Source: a virus
Length of the DNA stretch: 21,226 nucleotides
Strand: one strand, 5' to 3'
Virus record (IMG/VR): IMGVR_UViG_3300030012_001447
Span: 1 to 21,226 of that record
Shown here: in pieces, positions 1 through 7,951 of the stretch
Position numbering within the stretch: the first letter of the stretch is position 1
Layout: the number at the start of each line of letters is the position of its first letter
The notes under the pieces: model-generated
What the model was told of the DNA's origin: nothing
The model's input: only the letters and a program-made list of their open reading frames with translations
The model's database searches: none
Translations under genes and position numbers: made by a program

Positions 1-3000
1 ACTCAACATCAAGGTGATATCACTTCTCTTGGAACTCTAACGGCTCTTACTGGTGGAACAGGAGATTTAGTTTGGGACACGAAAACATTAGTTGTTGACT
101 CATCAGCCGATAGAGTTGGCATAGGCACTACAAGTCCCGAATCTAAGTTAGAGGTTGTTTCTGCTCTTAACCCATCATCTGCGACTCAATTCACATACGC
201 TGAGACATTAAAGTTAGATGTCGAAGACAGTGATTCTGCCGAAGGGCCAGCAATAAGATTCAGGCATGGTGCGACAAGCGACCACAACGCTGCTGACTAT
301 ATGTTCCAAGTGAACGGTGATGGTGGTAGTGCGGTTTCACACGAATACTCCTTCAACTATGGATTCAGAAAATGGCATCATGCTACTGGTGCTGATGGCT
401 TCAAGCCAGTAATGAGATTCAAGGCAGCAGGAGACACTAGTGCTAGTGGAACACAATACGGAGAGTTTATTCTAACTTCAACCGATACTGCATGGGATGT
501 CTATGATGGAACACATACAGGAATTGAGCCTTCTACATACAATACTCAAATAAAGTTGAGTGGTGGTGAAACATCTTACATCAACAATGGACAGAACTTC
601 GGAATAGGCACTACGAGTCCAGATGAAGCACTTCATGTAGTCGGTGACATCAAGGCTTCTGCTCATCTACACGGAACAAGAGTCAACATCCAACATGGCA
701 GTGATTATGGTTCTATTGAGATGGGTGGCCCTTCGGGTGCTTTCATCGACATGAAGAATCCATTCTCAGATGACTATGATGTTAGATTCTTCACAACAGG
801 AACAAACTTGGACATCATTACTGCAAACGCTGCCTCACCTATACAACTCAAGACACAAGGCACAACAAGACTAACAGTAGCAGACGCTACAACCACAGTC
901 GCTAACGACTTAGCAGTAAGTGGTGATTTATCTGTCACAGGCTCATATGGATTAGCAGCAGGAGATATACCAAATCTAGCAGCGTCTAAGATTACTTCAG
1001 GAACTTTCGCAACCGCAAGAATTGCTGATGACGCTATCACAACGGCTAAGATAGCAGATGACCAAATAACAAATGCTCTGATGGCTGATGATGCGATTGA
1101 TAGCGCACAACTGGCTGACGCTTCAATAGATGAAGTTCATTTGAATGCAACAAATACTGCTGTGGATAACTATCTACTAAGTTTTGATTCTGCATCAGGT
1201 GGATTTACTTGGGTAGCAGCAGGTGCAGGTGGAGAGAACAATCAGAATGCCTTCAGCAATGTAGTAGTTGGTTCAGATACAATAGCAGCAGATTCGGCAA
1301 CTGATACGCTGACATTAGCAGCAGGTTCTAATGTAACAATTACGGCTAATACATCTAACGATACTGTTACCATTGCATCCACAGATACCAACACACAACT
1401 CTCTACTGAGCAGGTTCAAGATATCGTAGGTGCAATGTTTAGTTCAAACACCGAGACTAGAATATCCGCAACGTATCAAGACGGTGACGGTACGATTGAC
1501 CTCGTTGTAGATGATATGACAGCAGATACTAACACCCAACTGTCAAATGAACAAGTACAGGACATTGTAGGAGCAATGTTTACCACTACAAACACCGAAA
1601 CTGGAATCACCGCTACATACCAAGACTCGACAGGAGACATAGACCTAGTTGTTGGAACTCTGAATCAAGACACAACAGGTAATGCTGCCACTGCTACATT
1701 AGCATCAACAGTCACTGTGTCAGACAGCAATGCAGACACAAACTTCCCTATTGTGTTTCATAATGAGTCAAATGGTCTACTTGATGACACTGGTAAATTG
1801 AGATACAATCCAAGCATAGGAAAACTGCTTGTTCCTGAACTACAAGTTTCCGGTGACACTACAATATACAATGGTACTAGCGAAGCACATCTAATACTCA
1901 GAAGAAACGCTACTGGTACAAACTTTGGTTCAGCAATTAAGTTCCAATTTGGTGATTCAGGTAGTGCTTCCTCTGGACATGAGTACGCTAGAATAGTGGG
2001 GGCAATCCAAGACTCGACTGATGGTTCAGAAGACGGGTACATGACATTCTCAACTTCAAAGGATGGGACTCTCACCGAAGCCATTCGGATTAACAAGGAT
2101 GGGGATGTCGGAATAGGCACTTCTAGTCCTCAAGGAGAATTGCACGTTGCAGGTAGTATCATCGTTGATTTCGCTTTAGCACACGGAGGAGATACCAACA
2201 ATCAAATCACCTTCACTACTGATACTCAGACATTCAAGACAGACGGAACTTCCCGCATGGATATTACCGATAGTGGTATCAGATTGGGTGCTGCTAACTC
2301 AAGAGTGACTACTATCCTAGATGAAGATGCTATGGGTAGTAACAGTGCAACTGCACTAGCAACACAACAATCAATCAAAACTTACGTTGACAATTCTGTA
2401 TCTAACTTGGTTGATTCAGCACCTTCAGCACTTAACACTCTAAATGAACTTGCAGCAGCATTAGGTGATGATGCTAGTTTCTCAACAACAACTGCTACCG
2501 CTTTGGGCAACAGATTGAGAATTGATGACAGTCAATCCCTCAATAGCACACAACAGGCACAAGGTCTGACTAACTTGGGCATTACTGCATCCTTAGCGGA
2601 AATCAATATCCTTGATGATGGATTATCCGCATCCGACATTCCTACATTAAACGCATCTAAGATAACAGCAGGGACTTTTGGAACTGCAAGAATACCCACA
2701 CTGAACACTTCAAAGATAACAGCAGGGACATTCAACGATAACAGAATAGCAGAAAGCAACGTGACTCAACATTTAGCAGTTGGTTCAGGTGGAGGTATCG
2801 GTCTATCAGGCAAGACATTCTCACTAGATGTTGATGGAATGACGGACATCGGAGCGGCATTAGTAGACGATGACCTAATGATAGTCGATGATGGTGCAAA
2901 CGGCACTAACAGAAAGGCAACGATGTCTAGACTAAAGACATACATGCAGAACAATCTCACGTTCACCACAGATACGAATACCACAACTACTGCTGATGTT

Positions 3001-6000
3001 AAAACTGCTCTTAACGCTGACTTAGGTGGCAATTTCACCATAGGAACGCAAAGCAATGATATAGCAACATTCACAGGCGGGTTAAATATTCCCGGTTCAA
3101 GTGCGGCTTCTGACAACAACCCGCCTTATGATGGCTATCAATTTAGAGATAGACAAGACTTAGGTATGTTTGAGGAAAACTTTTCTATTCTAATCAAAGC
3201 ACCTGAAGAAATCTATATGCAATTAGATTCTAACAGTAACAATAGCGATAATACTTTCTTTGCTATAACCAAAAATGGAAAAACAAGTCATGCAGGTAGT
3301 CATACTCAGATATTCAAAGTGTTGGAAACAGGTGCTGTTACATTCAATAACGCATTTACATTCCCAACCTCAGACGGTTCAGCAAATCAAGTATTGAGAA
3401 CAGATGGTAGCGGAGCAGTAACTTGGGAAAATCAAACTGATACTAACACACAGTTAACGACTGAACAAGTTCAGGACATAGCAGGGCCATTGGTAGCAAC
3501 AGGCGGAACTAAGACTAGAATCGCAGTAACCTATGATGACACAAACAACAACATGGATTTCGTTGTAGATGACATGAACTTCTCTGTATCAGATATCACA
3601 GGTGCAGATGCTCTAACAAGCGGTCTTGCATCAACAGATGAGTTAGTTCTCAGTGACGCTGGAACACTCAAGAGGATGGATATCTCTGTTCTTCAATCAT
3701 ACATGCAGAGCAATCTCTCATTCTCCAACAACGCAGGAGATATTACAGGAGTTACTGCCGGAACAGGACTGAGTGGTGGTGGTGCGAGTGGTGCAGTTAC
3801 ACTTGCTGTTGATTTATCAGAATTAACAGACATGACTGCTGCTGTCAATTCCAGTGAAGATGAGTTGATTATACTAGATAATGGTGCGGATAGAAGAAAA
3901 TTAATCTCAGAGATACCATTATCAGCATTCAATAACGATAGTAGTTTTACTTCTAATACTGGTGACATAACCGCAGTTGTAGCAGGTACTGGTTTAACTG
4001 GTGGGGCATCAAGTGGTTCTGCTACACTCAATGTTATTGGCGGAACTGGTATAACCGCTAATGCAAATGATGTGGCGATAACGGCTGCACAAACAGGAAT
4101 AACCTCCGTTCTGAACTCCTCGTTGAAGTTAGGATATGGAGCATCAGATGCTTACATCAACTTCGGAACTGATAATCAGATTGACTTTGCAGTAGACAAT
4201 GCGAATCAATTGATACTTTCGGATGGTATGTTCAGACCTGCGGGTAGCAATGATGTCTCATTGGGAGATGATGCAAAGAGGTGGTCAAATGTAGTGACTC
4301 TCGGTTTGAGTCTTGGAAGTGGTGGAAGTGGAACAATGACCGCCATCTTAGATGAAGATGACATGACTTCTGACTCCGATACTGCTCTAGCAACTCAACA
4401 GTCTATCAAAGCATATGTAGATGCAAATGCAGGTGGTGGTGGTGCATCACTCTCCAACGGTGTAAATAACAGAGTAGTCACTGCAACAGGCTCAAGTGGT
4501 TTGAATGGAGAAGCCAATCTGACATTCAATGGAAGCACTCTTGCTTTGACAGGAGACTTGAATGTAGGCAGTGGTGACTTGTTCGTTGATGACTCCACTG
4601 GTAGAGTGGGGATAGGAATAGGAACAAGCCCAATCAACCTATTGCATATCAAGGGAGACAACTCAACCACATCGCAATCAAGCGGTGGTGCAGCAAGCAT
4701 TACCATAGAACAAGATGGTACAGGAGATGCTGCCCTCAACTTCCTACTCACAGCGACACAAAGATACATCTTGGGTGTTGACAACAGTGACTCTGACAAG
4801 TTCAAAATTCAAACAGGCGTGACTTCTCTAGGTTCAGACTCTGGAACAGCAAGACAAGCAGGATTCACGATGGACACTAGTGGTAATGTCGGTATAGGAA
4901 CTACCAGCCCACAATCATTATTGCATGTAACAAGCGGTGCTTCCGGTGATGCTGTTCTTCTCCTTGAGGCAGACACGGACAATGGCGATGAGACAGACCA
5001 ACCATTCATTATCTTTGCACAAGATGGTGGAACTCAACACTCAGCAATCGGCAGTTTCTCAGGTGCAAACGCCGACAACAACGCTTTGATTCTTTCAAAC
5101 TCGGTTTCTTCAAGTGGTGTTGAAGCAGGTATCATCTTCAAGACAGGAACTTCTGCTGGCTTTGAGAATGGTAACGAAAGGCTGAGAATACTACCTGCGG
5201 GTGGTATCAAATTCAACGAGGCATACACATTCCCCACATCAGACGGTAATGCTAACCAAGTGTTACAGACAGATGGCAGTGGTACACTCTCCTTTGCAAC
5301 AGTAAGCAGTGGAGGAGGAAGTAGTGGTAGTACGGGTGCAAAACCATCCGTGTATATGGATGCGGGTAACGTCAATGTCACCACAACAGAAGTAACTATA
5401 CCATTTGACACCGAGGTATTAGACCCTGATAACAATGCATCATCAACTACTGATGGACATATCAGACTTGCTGCTGCTGGCTTATATGAGATTTCATATT
5501 CCATACCCATAAACGATGACGCTCCAAGCGGAGACAGTGGTGCTGATAGAACGAGGATATTCGCCTTTGTTCAACATGATGACAATAACTCATTCTCCTC
5601 TCCAACAACTATCGCACAGTCAAGGTCACAAGTCTATACGAGAGAAAACTCAGGCGGTTCGGGTCTTAGCACTTCATTCATCTATGAGCATACTGCTAAC
5701 GATTACATTAGAATAAGAATAGACGCAGAGAGAACGACAAACATATCCACTGAAACGGGAGAAGCACAGATTAGCATAAGGATGCTATCTACTGCTTCTG
5801 AGACTATTGTTATCACTGCTGAAGAGTCGGATGATTATATCAGTGCCGAGGCTGCTGCTGGTAATGCCAATGGTTTCTTCCCTTCATACGGTAATGGAGC
5901 GCATAACACAACCAAGTCTTCCAGTGGAAGTGACTTTGGTATTGTTATACCCGTTGATTGTACTCTAACTAGAATTGATTTAACCTTCGGTAACAAAGGC

Positions 6001-6249
6001 AGTGAGACAAACTCAACTAATCAGACGGTTACAGTATTCAAGAACAGGTCTGCATCAACTACCACATTCACATATAATGCAAGCGGAAGTGGTGGTAATG
6101 CATTTACAAGGTCTTTCACATCCTTCAGTGGTAATGGAACATCTTATTCCGCAGGTGATACATTCAACTTGAGGGCAACTGGATTGGCAGGATACACCGA
6201 TACACAAGTCGGCCCTGCAAGAATGACAGCGACATTTACGGTATCGTGA
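1..6249 (+). CDS. giant repetitive tail-fibre-like structural protein (5' end outside window)
   Basis: The frame is open from base 1, so this is the C-terminal 2082 residues of a larger protein; the ATG at 301 is internal. It is rich in Gly, Ser, Thr, Asn and Asp with almost no Cys, typical of beta-structured virion fibres. Modules recur: GIGTTSP turns followed by an LHV-type strand, TNTQLSTEQVQDI blocks, DIPNLAASKITSGTF blocks, GDITGVTAGTGLSGG blocks, ATALATQQSIKTYVD blocks and FPTSDGSANQVL blocks. From about base 5341 to 5800 a domain starting KPSVYMDAGNVNV and containing GLYEISYSI resembles a C1q/TNF-like jelly roll, a common receptor-binding tip. A last beta-rich domain (about 5810-6249) ends MTATFTVS. 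There is no C-terminal intramolecular chaperone peptidase signature. Similar GIGTTSP/LHV proteins are known from marine phages. Likely role: long tail or side fibre for host attachment. The fibre assignment is inferred from repeats and from the following gene. Confidence 0.85.
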   Translation, partial: TQHQGDITSLGTLTALTGGTGDLVWDTKTLVVDSSADRVGIGTTSPESKLEVVSALNPSSATQFTYAETLKLDVEDSDSAEGPAIRFRHGATSDHNAADYMFQVNGDGGSAVSHEYSFNYGFRKWHHATGADGFKPVMRFKAAGDTSASGTQYGEFILTSTDTAWDVYDGTHTGIEPSTYNTQIKLSGGETSYINNGQNFGIGTTSPDEALHVVGDIKASAHLHGTRVNIQHGSDYGSIEMGGPSGAFIDMKNPFSDDYDVRFFTTGTNLDIITANAASPIQLKTQGTTRLTVADATTTVANDLAVSGDLSVTGSYGLAAGDIPNLAASKITSGTFATARIADDAITTAKIADDQITNALMADDAIDSAQLADASIDEVHLNATNTAVDNYLLSFDSASGGFTWVAAGAGGENNQNAFSNVVVGSDTIAADSATDTLTLAAGSNVTITANTSNDTVTIASTDTNTQLSTEQVQDIVGAMFSSNTETRISATYQDGDGTIDLVVDDMTADTNTQLSNEQVQDIVGAMFTTTNTETGITATYQDSTGDIDLVVGTLNQDTTGNAATATLASTVTVSDSNADTNFPIVFHNESNGLLDDTGKLRYNPSIGKLLVPELQVSGDTTIYNGTSEAHLILRRNATGTNFGSAIKFQFGDSGSASSGHEYARIVGAIQDSTDGSEDGYMTFSTSKDGTLTEAIRINKDGDVGIGTSSPQGELHVAGSIIVDFALAHGGDTNNQITFTTDTQTFKTDGTSRMDITDSGIRLGAANSRVTTILDEDAMGSNSATALATQQSIKTYVDNSVSNLVDSAPSALNTLNELAAALGDDASFSTTTATALGNRLRIDDSQSLNSTQQAQGLTNLGITASLAEINILDDGLSASDIPTLNASKITAGTFGTARIPTLNTSKITAGTFNDNRIAESNVTQHLAVGSGGGIGLSGKTFSLDVDGMTDIGAALVDDDLMIVDDGANGTNRKATMSRLKTYMQNNLTFTTDTNTTTTADVKTALNADLGGNFTIGTQSNDIATFTGGLNIPGSSAASDNNPPYDGYQFRDRQDLGMFEENFSILIKAPEEIYMQLDSNSNNSDNTFFAITKNGKTSHAGSHTQIFKVLETGAVTFNNAFTFPTSDGSANQVLRTDGSGAVTWENQTDTNTQLTTEQVQDIAGPLVATGGTKTRIAVTYDDTNNNMDFVVDDMNFSVSDITGADALTSGLASTDELVLSDAGTLKRMDISVLQSYMQSNLSFSNNAGDITGVTAGTGLSGGGASGAVTLAVDLSELTDMTAAVNSSEDELIILDNGADRRKLISEIPLSAFNNDSSFTSNTGDITAVVAGTGLTGGASSGSATLNVIGGTGITANANDVAITAAQTGITSVLNSSLKLGYGASDAYINFGTDNQIDFAVDNANQLILSDGMFRPAGSNDVSLGDDAKRWSNVVTLGLSLGSGGSGTMTAILDEDDMTSDSDTALATQQSIKAYVDANAGGGGASLSNGVNNRVVTATGSSGLNGEANLTFNGSTLALTGDLNVGSGDLFVDDSTGRVGIGIGTSPINLLHIKGDNSTTSQSSGGAASITIEQDGTGDAALNFLLTATQRYILGVDNSDSDKFKIQTGVTSLGSDSGTARQAGFTMDTSGNVGIGTTSPQSLLHVTSGASGDAVLLLEADTDNGDETDQPFIIFAQDGGTQHSAIGSFSGANADNNALILSNSVSSSGVEAGIIFKTGTSAGFENGNERLRILPAGGIKFNEAYTFPTSDGNANQVLQTDGSGTLSFATVSSGGGSSGSTGAKPSVYMDAGNVNVTTTEVTIPFDTEVLDPDNNASSTTDGHIRLAAAGLYEISYSIPINDDAPSGDSGADRTRIFAFVQHDDNNSFSSPTTIAQSRSQVYTRENSGGSGLSTSFIYEHTANDYIRIRIDAERTTNISTETGEAQISIRMLSTASETIVITAEESDDYISAEAAAGNANGFFPSYGNGAHNTTKSSSGSDFGIVIPVDCTLTRIDLTFGNKGSETNSTNQTVTVFKNRSASTTTFTYNASGSGGNAFTRSFTSFSGNGTSYSAGDTFNLRATGLAGYTDTQVGPARMTATFTVS
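118..4911 (+). repeat. GIGTxSP-type protein repeat, five copies in the fibre gene
   Basis: Copies of the GIGT(T/S)SP turn, followed by a short strand such as LHV or LEV, lie at 118-138, 601-621, 2110-2130, about 4609-4632 (variant GIGIGTSP) and 4891-4911. Each begins a module of about 100-200 residues. The DNA copies have diverged at many third positions, so they are old repeats kept at protein level rather than recent duplications. Confidence 0.8.
1384..3600 (+). repeat. TNTQLSxEQVQDI module, three copies in the fibre gene
   Basis: A module of about 47 residues starts with TNTQL-EQVQDI, continues with an ATYQD-like strand and usually ends DLVVDDM. Copies start near 1384, 1525 and 3439. The first two are tandem; the third is about 1.9 kb downstream. 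Copy three has lost the GAMF segment (GPLV instead) but keeps the ending DFVVDDM. Confidence 0.75.
2317..5283 (+). repeat. paired distant modules (LDEDxM/QQSIKxYVD and FPTSDGxANQVL) in the fibre gene
   Basis: Two further module families occur as distant pairs. LDEDAM...ATALATQQSIKTYVD is at about 2317-2394, with LDEDDM...TALATQQSIKAYVD at 4348-4425. FPTSDGSANQVLRTDGSG is at 3361-3414 and again as FPTSDGNANQVLQTDGSG at 5230-5283. The spacing between members is 2031 bases for the first pair and 1869 for the second. This suggests that a block of about 2 kb was duplicated, or that modules are shuffled as units. Confidence 0.65.
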
Positions 6250-6258
6250 GGTGATTAA

Positions 6259-6603
6259 ATGGCAATAGGAGAACACGGAGAAGAAATAACGATTAGCATG
6301 GAAGAAGCGATGGCAAAGGTCAGGTCAACAAGAGACTCAATGTTAGAGATTTATGTAGACTATTATCAATCAAAGCCTATGCTTTGGAACGCATTGACGG
6401 ATGATGAGAGACAACAGTTGACTGATTACAGACAGGCACTTCTCGATTGGCCTGAAATGATACAACAGATATACGGTGACACACCGCCTAACTCATACGC
6501 TAAACATCAGCCATACCAGCCTGATTTCTTTCAGAACCATCCAAGAGGTATAATGTTCGTAGACCCACAATCTCCATTGGGTAGAACACTTAATGGAAAC
6601 TAA
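6259..6603 (+). CDS. tail fibre assembly chaperone-like protein
   Basis: A 114-residue protein starting ATG after GAGGTGAT, a near-perfect archaeal ribosome binding site four bases upstream. Residues 47-66 read LTDDERQQLTDYRQALLDWP. This matches the hallmark of the phage tail assembly chaperone family (pfam16778 type): a DEQR-like turn, then a YRQALRDLP-like helix. The N-terminus (about 9-40) is predicted helical. It lies nine bases after the fibre gene, the usual position for a fibre chaperone, and probably shares its transcript. In phages such proteins help fold or trimerise the fibre and are not always in the virion. Its stop codon overlaps the stop of the convergent minus-strand gene. The family call rests on one motif plus position. 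Confidence 0.7.
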   Translation: MAIGEHGEEITISMEEAMAKVRSTRDSMLEIYVDYYQSKPMLWNALTDDERQQLTDYRQALLDWPEMIQQIYGDTPPNSYAKHQPYQPDFFQNHPRGIMFVDPQSPLGRTLNGN

Positions 6604-6884
6604 GCCTTCTTCTTTCTTCCCTTCCTCTTAGGTGTCAGGATATTCCTAGCAGTTTGCGAACAGAAACGAATCTTCTGTGTAGATTCTAACTTCCAAAAAG
6701 AATCTCTTTCCAATCCGAACTTATCCTCAATGTGACAACACAACTCATACCTGCTCATCTTAGCAAAGTCATCATCAATCTCCAAACCGAGAACTGGCCC
6801 TTCAGGATGGTCTAGTTTCTTATCTAGCCAAACGTAGGTGTTTCCCATCAATGCAATTAGTTTTCTGATTAGCCACTGTTTCAT
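6600..6884 (-). CDS. hypothetical protein, basic tail
   Basis: A 94-residue protein of unknown function, last gene of the short minus-strand unit. Its start shares an ATGA overlap with the stop of the upstream gene, which fixes the start at 6884. The first 20 residues (MKQWLIRKLIALMGNTYVWL) are amphipathic or weakly hydrophobic. The middle is acidic (EIDDDFAKMSRYELCCHIED) and the end is very basic (PKRKGRKKKA), which could bind nucleic acid. No catalytic motif is visible. Its last four bases overlap the plus-strand chaperone-like gene, so transcription converges here with no spacer. Confidence 0.7.
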   Translation of the reverse strand: MKQWLIRKLIALMGNTYVWLDKKLDHPEGPVLGLEIDDDFAKMSRYELCCHIEDKFGLERDSFWKLESTQKIRFCSQTARNILTPKRKGRKKKA

Positions 6885-7195
6885 TTCTTAGCCTCCGTCT
6901 TCTTTTTCTGCTGTTCTATGAACTTCCTGTATATGGCTGCTTCCTTAGTCTTACCCATCTCCCTTGCTCTTTGCTCCATTGCTATTGCAGCCTGAGTCTT
7001 ATGTGCATGGCTTCTATCACTTCGCTTTATCTTCGCTACTGATTTCCTAGATGTCTCCTCATCTTTGAATCCTAATCCATGAATAGTTCCTTTTGGGTTC
7101 TCATCGGTATACAAATCAGAATGCTTCTTTGAGTTTCTTCTTTGTCCTTTCTTTCTTGGGATACGAGGTGCTTTTACTGTGTCAAACCAACTCAT
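6881..7195 (-). CDS. hypothetical basic protein
   Basis: A 104-residue, Lys/Arg-rich protein, probably mostly helical. The start at 7195 (MSWFDTVKAPRIPRKKGQRR) is chosen because it overlaps the stop of the upstream zinc-finger ORF as ATGA. A longer reading from 7225 would run through that ORF. A conserved-looking core, GTIHGLGFKDEETSRKSVAK, is followed by helix-forming charged sequence ending QQKKKTEAKK. Cell location and role are unknown; the charge suggests DNA or RNA binding. It resembles small phage proteins of unknown function that carry an HGxGFxxxxxA-type motif, but I cannot name a family with confidence. Confidence 0.7.
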   Translation of the reverse strand: MSWFDTVKAPRIPRKKGQRRNSKKHSDLYTDENPKGTIHGLGFKDEETSRKSVAKIKRSDRSHAHKTQAAIAMEQRAREMGKTKEAAIYRKFIEQQKKKTEAKK

Positions 7196-7299
7196 ACATA
7201 TGCCCCACAATAAATGCAGAAGCATCCTTGTCTTGAAAACACGATTGGTCTAATCCATTCACAAGTGATACATACGCCTAAGTCGAACTCACTTTTCAT
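7192..7299 (-). CDS. small zinc-ribbon protein (35 residues)
   Basis: This 35-residue ORF has five cysteines arranged CITC (10 and 13) and CFCIYC (26, 28 and 31), which is a compact zinc ribbon. Its ATG overlaps the stop of the preceding 18-residue ORF as ATGA. Its own stop overlaps the ATG of the 104-residue basic protein in the same way. The Cys spacing and the two-sided coupling make it credible despite its size. Likely role: protein or nucleic acid contact; substrate unknown. Confidence 0.6.
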   Translation of the reverse strand: MKSEFDLGVCITCEWIRPIVFSRQGCFCIYCGAYV

Positions 7300-7352
7300 G
7301 GCCTGAACCTACTCCAACACCACAGCCCACGACACAGTTCCCATATAATCAT
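7296..7352 (-). CDS. 18-residue micro-ORF, tentative
   Basis: The peptide is MIIWELCRGLWCWSRFRP. It is listed because its start and stop both form exact ATGA overlaps with its neighbours, joining the 23-residue and 35-residue ORFs without a gap. It may act only as a ribosome bridge, or encode a short Trp/Cys-rich peptide. No homology can be claimed. Confidence 0.35.
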   Translation of the reverse strand: MIIWELCRGLWCWSRFRP

Positions 7353-7420
7353 TCATCATCCCATTCTTTGAACATCTCTTCTAGGCATCGTAGAAACATC
7401 GCACTGTTTGACTTACTCAT
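7349..7420 (-). CDS. 23-residue micro-ORF, tentative
   Basis: The 23-residue peptide starts MSKSNSAMFLRCLEEMFKEW and ends in acidic residues. It looks like one amphipathic helix. Its ATG directly follows the TAA of the 43-residue membrane peptide, and its stop overlaps the next ATG as ATGA. No function can be assigned. Confidence 0.4.
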   Translation of the reverse strand: MSKSNSAMFLRCLEEMFKEWDDE

Positions 7421-7552
7421 TTAAGCACCCCATTTTAGATATGCTATACCAGCAAAAGTGAGAAACAACATCACTATGCCTAACGGCATAAGGTTGATTT
7501 CTATTTCAGCATTTATTATGTCATTTATTAATCGTTCATCTACTAGAAGCAT
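7421..7552 (-). CDS. small membrane peptide (43 residues)
   Basis: The first ORF of the short minus-strand unit. It begins MLLVDERLINDIINAEIEIN, and a hydrophobic stretch (about residues 23-39, PLGIVMLFLTFAGIAYL) can span the membrane once before a short KWGA tail. There is no clear ribosome binding site. The ATG lies about 30 bases after a TATA-like box, so it may be read from a leaderless or very short-leader transcript, as is common in archaea. Role unknown. Confidence 0.5.
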   Translation of the reverse strand: MLLVDERLINDIINAEIEINLMPLGIVMLFLTFAGIAYLKWGA

Positions 7553-7554
7553 AC

Positions 7555-7571
7555 AGTGTACTTTCCACACT
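7555..7571. promoter_or_regulatory. AGTGT-N7-ACACT palindrome between TATA box and start codon
   Basis: A 5-base inverted repeat, AGTGT and ACACT, separated by seven bases sits where transcription would begin. It is a possible operator for a dimeric repressor that would block the short unit. The arms are short, so chance is not excluded. Confidence 0.3.
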
Positions 7572-7577
7572 AGGAAG

Positions 7578-7587
7578 TAAAAATAAA
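7578..7587 (-). promoter_or_regulatory. putative TATA box for the short minus-strand unit
   Basis: On the minus strand TTTATTTTTA follows a purine-rich GTCGGAA stretch that could serve as a BRE. The next ATG is about 26-30 bases downstream, which fits archaeal TATA-to-start spacing with a leaderless message. It lies just after the terminator that closes the upstream operon. Confidence 0.4.
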
Positions 7588-7643
7588 TTCCGACTTTAAG
7601 TGCGCTGCTGTTGCATGAAAAAAATTGCTAAAATGAAAAGCCG

Positions 7644-7683
7644 AAAAAAACGAAGTGGCCTAGTAAAATTAATTACTAGACCA
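7644..7683 (-). terminator. hairpin plus T-tract terminator of the replication operon
   Basis: Minus-strand arms TGGTCTAGTAA and TTACTAGGCCA pair over 11 positions (one G-U) around a 6-base loop, followed by CTTCG and seven T. It is oriented to end minus-strand transcripts. The stop codon of the last operon ORF lies at the start of the loop. The T run is what archaeal RNA polymerase needs; the neat stem is more bacterial in style. Confidence 0.65.
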
Positions 7684-7806
7684 CAACGCTTTACATTCTC
7701 TGCACTGCCATATGTGCAAAGTCTCAGAAGAGCCAACGACCCTACCTTCTATTCTTCTAGGAATAGTCTCCCTAGAACATTGAAAGCATATCTTAGCCAG
7801 TGCCAC
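7669..7806 (-). CDS. small zinc-ribbon protein, non-ATG start
   Basis: The frame encodes CFQC, a basic and polar linker (SRETIPRRIEGRVVGSSE), then CREC and a TAA stop: a CxxC-24-CxxC zinc ribbon. There is no in-frame ATG. The frame is open only after a TGA just above 7827, so possible starts are TTG at 7827, GTG at 7815 or GTG at 7806 (45 residues, used here). It overlaps the end of the 52-residue membrane protein and ends inside the operon terminator. The paired CxxC motifs are the whole case for it. Its role is unknown; such ribbons often bind DNA, RNA or transcription proteins. Confidence 0.5.
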   Translation of the reverse strand: MALAKICFQCSRETIPRRIEGRVVGSSETLHIWQCRECKALWSSN

Positions 7807-7951
7807 TGCGACCACGTTCGTCTTCAATCAGGTTCTCCATGTACTCTTCGATGCTGGATTCAGTGTACTTACTGTTACCAAACGCAGCGAAGAATAAAAG
7901 AGAAATGATGATGACGAAAATAATCCATCCGAACCATTCCCACGGACTCAT
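7793..7951 (-). CDS. small single-pass membrane protein (52 residues)
   Basis: The ATG directly follows the TAG stop of the DEDD exonuclease, so it is translationally coupled. Residues 8-24 (GWIIFVIIISLLFFAAF) form a clear membrane span after a short MSPWEWF head. The remaining residues (about 26-52) are polar and acidic, including SSIEEYMENLIEDERG, and probably face the cytoplasm. Size and shape resemble phage holin-like or spanin-like small membrane proteins, but many other roles are possible and no family is recognised. Confidence 0.6.
   Translation of the reverse strand: MSPWEWFGWIIFVIIISLLFFAAFGNSKYTESSIEEYMENLIEDERGRSGTG

Noticed and set aside
774-5510. Several long minus-strand ORFs opposite the fibre gene
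   Set aside because: They are antisense shadows of a repetitive coding frame with biased codon use, and lack ribosome binding sites and recognisable motifs.
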